Below, in pieces: positions 57,328 through 64,000 of a DNA stretch of 64,000 nucleotides (the first letter of the stretch is position 1; each line of letters starts with the position of its first letter). The notes beneath the pieces are model-generated. The model saw only the letters and a list, made by a program, of their open reading frames with translations. It searched no databases and was not told the DNA's origin. The position numbers and the translations under genes were made by a program. The DNA comes from Vicia villosa (taxonomy: Eukaryota; Streptophyta; Magnoliopsida; Fabales; Fabaceae): the NCBI RefSeq assembly GCF_029867415.1, contig NC_081181.1, positions 76,418,144-76,482,143 on the forward strand. Direction: 5' to 3'.

Positions 57328-58757
57328 AATCGGGAATGTGATGTTAATAGGTATAAATGTGCCGACTTTGTAAGTCTATCAACAATCACCCAAATCGAAT
57401 CAAATCCCCTCAAGGTATTAGGTAATCCTGTTACAAAGTCCATCGAAATGCTATCCCATTTCCATTCTGGAACTTCTAACGGTTGCATCAACCCTGCAGG
57501 CTTTTGATGCTCAATCTTTGACTTCTGACAAGTCAAACAAGCATACACAAACTGTGCCACATCACGTTTCATACCAGGCCACCAAAACAAACTCTTCAAA
57601 TCTTGATACATCTTTGTAGCTCCTGGATGAATACTCAAACGACTTCTATGACTCTCTTCAAGAATCACTTTCTTACTCTCCTCATCATCAGGAATACAAA
57701 TACGATCTCGAAATCTCAACACACCATGCACATCTAACTTGAAATCATCCTTCTCAAGTCGATCGGTTCCTACCATCAAATCCACCAACTTCACATCTAG
57801 CTTCTGAGCCTCTTTGATATTGTCGAGAAAGTCATTGTTAATCTTTAACATTCCCAACATAACACTATGCGGTGTCACTTCACAAACTAAGCTCAAATCT
57901 CGGAACTGCTCAATCAACTCCAACTCCTTAGCCATCATAGCCGACATATGCAAGGTCTTTCGGCTTAAAGCATCAGCTACAACATTAGCTTTTTCGGGAT
58001 GATAATTCAAACCGAAGTCATAATCCTTCAATAATTCTAACCACCTTCGCTGCCTCATATTCAACTCTTTCTGATCAAAAAGGTACTTCAAACTCTTATG
58101 GTCACTAAACACTTCAAATCTAGAACCATAAAGATAATGCCTCCAAATTTTCAACATAAAGACCATTGCAGCCAACTCTAGATCATGCGTAGGATAATTC
58201 TTTTCATGAGTTCTCAACTGCCTAGACGCATAAGCAACCACTTTACCATTCTGCATAAGCACACCACCTAACCCCATCAGACAAGCATCACAGTACACAA
58301 CGAAAGGCTCTCCTGGATTAGGCAAAGTCAAAACTGGAGCCGACGTTAACCTCTTCTTCAACTCATTGAAACTTTCTTCACATTGAACATCCCACACAAA
58401 AGCCTTTCCTTTGCAAGTCAATCTTGTCAATGGAAGAGCCAACTTAGAAAATCCTTCGATAAACCGTCTATAGTAACCGGCTAAACCCAAGAAGCTTCTA
58501 ATCTCAGTAGCTGACTTCAGAGCTTCCCATTGTAACACAACATCAACTTTAGAAGGATCCACGGCAATGCCACTACCAGAAATGACATGACAAAGGAAAC
58601 TAACTTCATGCAACCAGAATTCACACTTGGATAACTTGGCATACAACTGCTTCTCTTTCAAAACTTGCAACACAATTCTCTGATGCTCTTCATGCTCTTG
58701 TTCAGATTTAGAGTAAATCAGAATGTCATCAATGAATACCACTACAAACTGATCCAA
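57324..58757 (-). pseudogene. pol: RT C-terminus, RNase H and integrase N-terminal half
   Basis: Contains the RT catalytic box as [18 protein letters not shown], the RT thumb ([20 protein letters not shown]), RNase H ([40 protein letters not shown]), the integrase zinc domain ([18 protein letters not shown]) and the first integrase Asp (SMDFVTGLP). A frameshift near 57340 separates it from the rest of integrase. The last residues ([10 protein letters not shown]) are out-of-frame noise. Confidence 0.88.
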
Positions 58758-58870
58758 ATAAGTATGAAAATACGGTTCATATACTCCATGAATACTCCTG
58801 GCGCATTAGTAACACCGAAGGGCATCACCGAATACTCGTAGTGTCCATACCGAGTCCTGAACGCGGTCTT
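58758..58870 (-). pseudogene. pol: Broken RT segment between frames
   Basis: In the frame of the upstream ORF a TAG at 58871-58873 is followed by residues of the RT palm ([20 protein letters not shown]), then a frameshift near 58750-58770. So RT is disrupted by one nonsense and one frameshift within 120 bases. Confidence 0.75.
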
Positions 58871-59593
58871 CTAAATATCATCTTCTTTTACTCTAATCTG
58901 GTGATATCTAGATCTCAAATCAATTTTAGAAAACACACTAGCACCCACCAATTGATCCATCAAGTCATCAATTCTTGGAAGCGGATACTTGTTCTTGATC
59001 GTCACTTTATTCAACTGCCGATAATCAACACAAAGTCTCATACTTCCATCTTTCTTCTTTACTAATAACACGGGCGCTCCCCACGGTGACACACTTCGTC
59101 TTACAAACTTTTTCTCAAGCAAATCTTCTAATTGCTTCTTCAATTCAGACAACTCAGATGCAGACATCCTGTACGGTGCCATAGAAACAGGTCTGGTACC
59201 AGGTTCAAGATCAATCAAAAACTCAACTTCTCTTTCTGGAGGTACATCAGGAATTTCATCAGGAAACACATCAGGAAATTCTCGCACCACCTTTAACTCG
59301 TCAATTCTAACTTGATTCTCAAAAGACAATGACGCCATCAACGAGAACATTTGTGCTTCGTCTTGCATCAATTGTCTCAACTGCTTACCAGTCAACAAAC
59401 CAACTCCTTCTTCCTCGGGAGAAGAAAACCTCAAGGACTTGTTAAAATAATTTATATGAACATATTTATACTCTAACCAATTCATACCCAAGATCACATC
59501 TAATCCACTCAACGACAAACAAATCAAGTCAACAACAAAGTCTTTGTCGAAGATCGACAAAGGACACTTTGAACACATCAGAGAAGTAGTCAC
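58871..59593 (-). pseudogene. pol: Protease C-terminal part and RT N-terminal half
   Basis: Begins in the protease-RT linker ([20 protein letters not shown]), then the RT start ([60 protein letters not shown]). The palm motif reads [13 protein letters not shown], with Arg where Gly is usual. It ends at a TAG. Confidence 0.87.
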
Positions 59594-59910
59594 CGATCCC
59601 TTAGCTGGAAGATCGCAACCATCTTTCCATTCATGGAAGACAACATAAGACCCAATCTTTCAACACAATCAGAAGCAATAAAACAATGAGTAGCACCAGT
59701 ATCAATAATAGTGATTAAAGGAGTACTATTAATGAAACATATACCTCTGATAAGTCGGTCTCCACTAATTGTAGGAGTCCCAGCTAAAGCAAACACCTTT
59801 CCACCGGATTGTGCCTTCTTCTTTGGACACTGGCTACCAATGTTTCCCTCTTCGCCACACGTGAAACATACCATGTCCTTATGCTTGCAATCAGACATTG
59901 CATGTCCCAT
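59590..59910 (-). pseudogene. gag-pro: Gag zinc knuckles and protease active site
   Basis: Follows gag after an in-frame TAG. It contains a knuckle-like CFTCGEEGNIGSQC in which the His is replaced by Asn, and the protease motif IIDTGATHCFI. It is frameshifted near 59595 relative to the next segment. Confidence 0.85.
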
Positions 59911-60747
59911 CTAACCACATCTGAAACACTTCCTCGCATCAGCAGTACAAGCATTGCTCTTATGACCAGGTTGACCACACTTGAAGCATATAATCCTAGC
60001 AGGAGCATCTCCCCCACTAGACCTCTGACCATGAGTAACTCTTTGTTTCCCTTTACCAGCATCATACGGTTTCCCACGACTTTGTTGATTCTTGCCCCTT
60101 CTATCACTAACCATCTTGTGATGAGCATTACTATCTTCCTCAAAGATCCTACAACTGTCAACCAAATCAGAAAACAAACGGATCTTTTGGTACCCAACAC
60201 CCTTCTTGATCTCCGAGCGTAACCCATTCTGAAATTTGATGCACTTAGAAAATTCAGCACCTTCGCCATCAAAGTGAGGATAGAACTTAATCAACTCAGT
60301 GAACTTGGCAGCATACTCAGTCACTGACTTGTTCCCTTGCGTCAACTCTAGGAATTCTATCTCTTTCTTAACCCGAACATATTCAGGATAGTATTTCCTC
60401 AGAAATTCCCTACGGAACACATTCCAAGTGACTTCCTCACCTGAAAACTCCAACCTAGCAAGTGTCTCCAACCACCAATCATCAGCTTCCTTAGCCAGCA
60501 TGTGTGTGCCATATCTGACCTTCTGAGCAGGAGTGCAATCCATAACACGGAAGATTCGCTCGAGCTCCTTCAACCAATCAAGAGCACCATCAGGGTCATG
60601 CGTACCCTTGAACACCGACGGATTCTCCCTTTGGAAAGTCGCCAAACTACGAGATCCAGCATTCTCGTCAGCATTCGGTTGGTTCTGCATAGCCTGAGCC
60701 ACCGCTACCAAAGTAGCAGCTATCGCAGCATCAATCCTCCCAGCCAT
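59911..60747 (-). pseudogene. gag: Tekay-like gag, 5' part
   Basis: 278 residues from the ATG at 60747 (MAGRIDAAIAATL). It has the retrotransposon Gag core (FKGTHDPDGALDWLKELERI, WNVFRREFLRKYYPE, FLELTQGNKSVTEYAAKF), a basic linker, a CCHC knuckle CFKCGQPGHKSNAC, and the start of a second knuckle (CFRCG). It stops at a TAG where the second knuckle should continue (MGHAMSDC lies just beyond). An in-frame Met eight codons upstream is possible but less typical. Confidence 0.88.
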
Positions 60748-60840
60748 AGCGTCACTACAACACAAAAACAATTCAGCACAAACAACAATACACGATTGTT
60801 AGACTACACTACGACTCGACACTTGGCCGGACAAGACCGA
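60748..60840 (-). other. Short leader of the Tekay-like element
   Basis: About 90 bases between PBS and gag; nothing notable. Confidence 0.6.
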
Positions 60841-60855
60841 CCTGCTCTGATACCA
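60841..60855 (-). other. Primer binding site (tRNA-iMet type)
   Basis: TGGTATCAGAGCAGG on the minus strand, four bases from the LTR at 60860. TGGTATCAGAGC is the common plant initiator-Met primer site. Confidence 0.9.
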
Positions 60856-62656
60856 CTAATGTAACACCCCAAATCTACCCCAAGCATTTATGCGGAAAAA
60901 TCAGAGTATAAAAATTCTCAACAGAATCAGGATGTCACACATTCAACATAAACATAAACCTGTCATGCTTTTTAAACTAATACATAACACTATCAGGATT
61001 GGAGTGAACAAAACTCATAACATATATCTCAACTTCTGAATACATAGTATTCAGAGCATAACCGAAACTTAGGTTCAACATGCAACAGATTCACGATGAT
61101 TCAACAATTGAGACATAACATCTTTTGAATCATAAAAAGCAGCAATACAAACACCTCCTCAAATACATCTTAAGGTTCGATAAAAAAATAACAACATCAA
61201 GCAAGTGTTCATTTCCCCCCAAGTGCTACGTATCAGAGCAATGACACCCAGAACTCGACTATAAGCGGAAACAGTTACTCATCTGGATTACCTGCACGTT
61301 ACTGACGTGGAGGCAACATTCAAACAGAAAGGGGTGAGATATCAAACTATATAAATAGGATTATGATAAATCATATATTAGGAAAGGAATATAAATTAAT
61401 CACCATTTCACACAACATCAACATAAACAACACAAATAACATCATCAAAGAATAATCTTGATATCAACACATCGGCATCTTCAACAAATCAACACATAAG
61501 CATCACAATGCATAAACAACAACTTCGATCAACAACAACTAACAACGACACAAATGCAACTCAACTGTGCATATGCATGTGGTACCATTGGAGTAAAACT
61601 CCCAACTTAGAATATTGCCAGTAATTCTGAGGCATAAGGCAAAGCCTTCAACACGGTCACATATCAACATCACACCGTTCAACTTTATGTTATGATATGT
61701 TATGCGGAAACATACAACGACCACGATTTGACAACCAAATAACAACAACACAACAACGGTCACATATCAACAATCACACCGTTCAACTTTAGCCAAAGGC
61801 TCACAACACAATCTTAGCAACGAGATTATCAACTTCATAGCAACATATATACAATATCAAAATTCACTAGGATTCACACCTTAAGGCTACCCACAGAACA
61901 AATACAAAAAAAAACAATATCGATAATCACAATATTCATCGCAACACAAGTATTTAATTTAAAACTACAACTTTTAGTCAAATACATAAATGATTGTAAT
62001 TCGTCGATATATCGAATAAAACAACCAACTCCTAAGTATTATCTTAATTAACTAAATATAATATTAACTATTATCCAAAAGGTTTTCAACAAAATAAATT
62101 AACCACACTTATCTACTAATGGAACTTAATTACCATATAAATTTTCATTAACTTTTGGTTAACTAATTATACCGTTAAATCTATTAATTCGGCTAATCGG
62201 TTAAATTGGGACTGCTATCAATTCTAATTGTCTAAACCTGCCATCAATTAATCAAACCTTCTATTAGTTTTAAATTTACTACTAGACCTGCCATTGATTT
62301 TTTATTCCATGTAACTTAAAAATTTCTATTTCACCTAAACATATGTGCATGCATAAGTTTACTAATGAAATATAATGTGCCAAAAGAAGAACCTTCATAT
62401 GTTGTATCTACAAAACAAAACACGGAGAAAAGAAAAGAGAGTGGGACCACCATTCTCACGTGACCACCACCCCACTTGTATGTACATAACCTCTTTTAAT
62501 TTCTTTGTTTCTTTTCGTATTCTAGTAGACATTATGTGTTTGGTTAATGGACAATTTTTCAATCAAAACCAACTACCTATTAAACAAGTTCCAAACATGG
62601 GATATAGATTATGTGCAGTCTAATTTCACATCATGGGGTGACCGTCCCACCTACTA

Positions 62657-62662
<6 letters not shown>

Positions 62663-62747
<85 letters not shown>
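62663..62747. repeat. (AT)n microsatellite
   Basis: About 84 bases of uninterrupted AT repeat. The other LTR has only CATATATTTTTTT at the same place (near 55122), so the expansion happened after insertion. Confidence 0.98.
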
Positions 62748-62750
<3 letters not shown>

Positions 62751-63157
62751 TATTTATAAAGAATGTTTAAATCAAACACAATTTTGGTCGATTCGTAAAA
62801 TATCACAATTTCAACAAAATAACACCACGGTGTTAATCTACTAATTAAACTTAGCTACCACGTAAATTTTCATCAAATTCCAGATAACTAATTATACCGT
62901 TTAATTCAACTATTTCGGTCAAACGGGACTGTTTTAAATTATATAAATATATATCATATCATAATTACTACTGCTTCATACCATTCTATCATGTTTGTAT
63001 CTTTAGTGAAAGTATAAAAATAGAAAATAAAACAATATAATATATTAGGACAGCAAAGCCACAAAACAAACAGCACACAGTGAAAATAAAAACCAAAATA
63101 ACAAGATGCAATGGAAATAGTGTGAAACGACACACACTTGTCTTAAGGGTGTTTCAA

Positions 63158-63165
63158 TTCCATTC
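63158..63165. repeat. 8-bp target-site duplication TTCCATTC (left)
   Basis: Repeated at 63807-63814. The other LTR has a single copy of the site (ATTCCATTCTATA near 55546), giving the empty site. Confidence 0.93.
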
Positions 63166-63431
63166 CATAGTCACACGGTTCGCAATTCGTTCCGGTACGT
63201 GGTACGCATTCGGGTACGTGGTACGCATCTCTCAAAAAATTCGGTACGCAAGGGGTATACATAGTCGGTACGCTATTTGGGTTCGTGGTACGTTCAAATA
63301 TAATATTCGGTACGCTAGAATTAAAATAATTAATTATTTTAAGATTAAAATGGAATGAGTAGTTGAATTTATACAGCTTATTAGACTTGAGTGAGAGATA
63401 ACAGAATTGTCAAACATAATACTTATCACTG

Positions 63432-63483
63432 AGTCCCACATCGAGCATCTTCTGAATATTTAGAGCCAGGATACTTATAAATA
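63432..63483 (+). promoter_or_regulatory. snRNA-type promoter: USE plus TATA
   Basis: GTCCCACATCG (63433-63443) is a perfect match to the plant upstream sequence element RTCCCACATCG. TATAAATA starts at 63476, 32 bases after it. In plants this longer spacing is typical of Pol II snRNA genes (U1, U2, U4, U5), while the Pol III ones (U6) are about ten bases closer. Chance occurrence, or derivation from LTRs with similar motifs, is possible. Confidence 0.5.
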
Positions 63484-63504
63484 AAAAATACTGCAGCATA
63501 ACTT

Positions 63505-63645
63505 CTCAAAATCGGAAGGCCTAGTTAATTGTGTTCCATTACTCTCATTGAGCAAGTGGTAATAGTTTAATAAATTTTATACCTCTTTTAGAGGTATATG
63601 AGTTACTGTGGAATGCTTGCATCATTTGCCGTAACTCCAGTTGAA
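63505..63645 (+). ncRNA. Possible snRNA-like transcribed unit in the MITE
   Basis: Starting about 25-30 bases after the TATA box, the region contains three successive hairpins: 63538-63563 (ATTAC/GTAAT), 63579-63597 (ATACCTC/GAGGTAT, loop TTTTA) and 63600-63637 (GAGTTAC/GTAACTC). An AT-rich AATAAATTTTA lies just before the second. AGTTGAA at 63639-63645 fits the AGTNNAA part of the plant snRNA 3'-end box. I could not align it to U1, U2, U4, U5, U6 or U12, so its identity is open. Confidence 0.3.
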
Positions 63646-64000
63646 TGAGTTTAAAATTTCATAGATAGCAGCAGTGGTACTTTGGTTCCCTGGTTCATGT
63701 GAATTCTTAGAGAATTGTGGCGAACCGGTTCATAAAAGTACCGCGAACCGGTTCTTGCGAACCAATTCGCGGTTCTCTAGGGGGTCTGACGAATTATGTG
63801 ACTATGTTCCATTCTATATACATATATATACCATTATATATACATAATATAAAACAATGAGACAGAAGGCACATGTACGAAGAGGATATGAACAAGACAA
63901 AACAAAACTCCGTCTATCACTTGGTTATGCCGGATGTCAATGGCAGGCACAAGCGCCGAACCGTCCCATGGGCTATAGCGGTAGTCCTAAATATTTATTT

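Larger units (their letters stand above)
63166..63806. mobile_element. hAT-like MITE, 641 bp
   Basis: Ten-base terminal inverted repeats CATAGTCACA and TGTGACTATG, 8-bp TSD and no transposase ORF indicate a non-autonomous hAT-type element. Subterminal regions are rich in repeats: GGTACG occurs eight times between 63193 and 63315, and GAACCGGTTC occurs twice between 63724 and 63755. Such repeats often bind hAT transposase. The centre holds an snRNA-like promoter and three hairpins (63432-63645). Confidence 0.88.
48590..64000 (-). mobile_element. Decayed Tekay/Del-like chromovirus (Ty3/gypsy), 5' LTR cut by window
   Basis: Minus-strand order: 5' LTR (60860 onward), PBS for tRNA-iMet, gag, protease, RT, RNase H, integrase with chromodomain-type end, PPT, 3' LTR (56356 to 48590). 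Gag and pol carry several stops and frameshifts. The 3' LTR is split by an Athila derivative (49792-54515) and the 5' LTR by a hAT-like MITE (63166-63806). Without its insertion the 3' LTR is about 3.04 kb. Bases left of it are TAAAC; the matching TSD is outside the window. Confidence 0.9.
60860..64000 (-). repeat. Tekay-like 5' LTR, cut by window end
   Basis: It begins TGTAACACCCCAAATC and matches the 3' LTR parts 48590-49791 and 54521-55770. About 600 bp should remain beyond the window. It carries an AT microsatellite and a MITE absent from the 3' LTR. Confidence 0.92.

Noticed and set aside
62611..62844. ORF encoding an Ile-Tyr repeat
   Set aside because: Translation of the AT microsatellite.

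Overview
The window is plant nuclear DNA made almost wholly of nested LTR retrotransposons. I recognise no host protein-coding gene. The dominant elements are Ogre-type Ty3/gypsy retrotransposons (Tat lineage): LTRs of 3.6-4.0 kb with TGTCATACCC termini, a PBS reading TGGCGACTTCACTGGGGA, an extra ORF1 upstream of gag, a gag-pro ORF separated from the RT-RH-INT ORF by a probable intron, and tandem repeats in the 3' UTR. This, with Athila, Tekay and SIRE-like relatives, points to a large-genome legume of tribe Fabeae (Pisum, Vicia, Lathyrus or Lens). I cannot name the species from sequence alone.

Region 1 (1-44096, minus strand) is one Ogre element. Its 3' LTR is cut by the window start (1-822). 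Then come the 3' UTR (823-2832), pol (2833-6307, with a frameshift and a lost integrase catalytic Asp), a probable intron (about 6300-6693), gag-pro (6694-9927 and 36663-37420), ORF1 with a nonsense codon (37730-39208), leader, PBS (40045-40062) and 5' LTR (40069-44096).

Region 2 (9928-36662) is a 26.7 kb younger insertion inside that Ogre's gag, bounded by a 5-bp target duplication CTATC. It has three LTRs and two internal regions (LTR-int-LTR-int-LTR, period 11,559/11,560 bp), all nearly identical. Each internal region holds an intact ORF1 (502 aa), a miniature Gag (251 aa, capsid core deleted), no pro/RT/RNase H/integrase, and a 3' UTR with a ~128-bp minisatellite. It is a non-autonomous Ogre derivative. 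It shares the PBS, the PPT and a PPT-proximal stem-loop with its host element, so mobilisation in trans by an autonomous Ogre is plausible.

Region 3 (44097-48589) holds the remainder of an Ogre-like LTR in plus orientation (44097-47851), which was the target of the region 1 element. It forms a ~2.7 kb inverted repeat with that element's 5' LTR. Next are a 176-bp SIRE/Maximus-like copia gag remnant (47852-48027) and a probable fragment of another LTR (48028-48589).

Region 4 (48590-64000, minus strand) is a decayed Tekay-like chromovirus (tRNA-iMet PBS, chromodomain-type integrase end). Its 3' LTR is split by a 4.7 kb internally deleted Athila derivative (49792-54515, TSD ATAAT, tRNA-Asp PBS). 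Its 5' LTR, cut by the window end, carries an AT microsatellite and a 641-bp hAT-like MITE (63166-63806, 8-bp TSD) containing a perfect snRNA upstream element and a TATA box.

Observations I consider most worth checking: the three-LTR tandem; the non-autonomous Ogre with ORF1 plus mini-Gag; helically phased AAATCGATTT palindromes on both sides of its LTR TATA box; a stem-loop abutting the PPT with compensatory changes between families; a tRNA-like Pol III unit inside Ogre LTRs; and the snRNA-like unit in the MITE.
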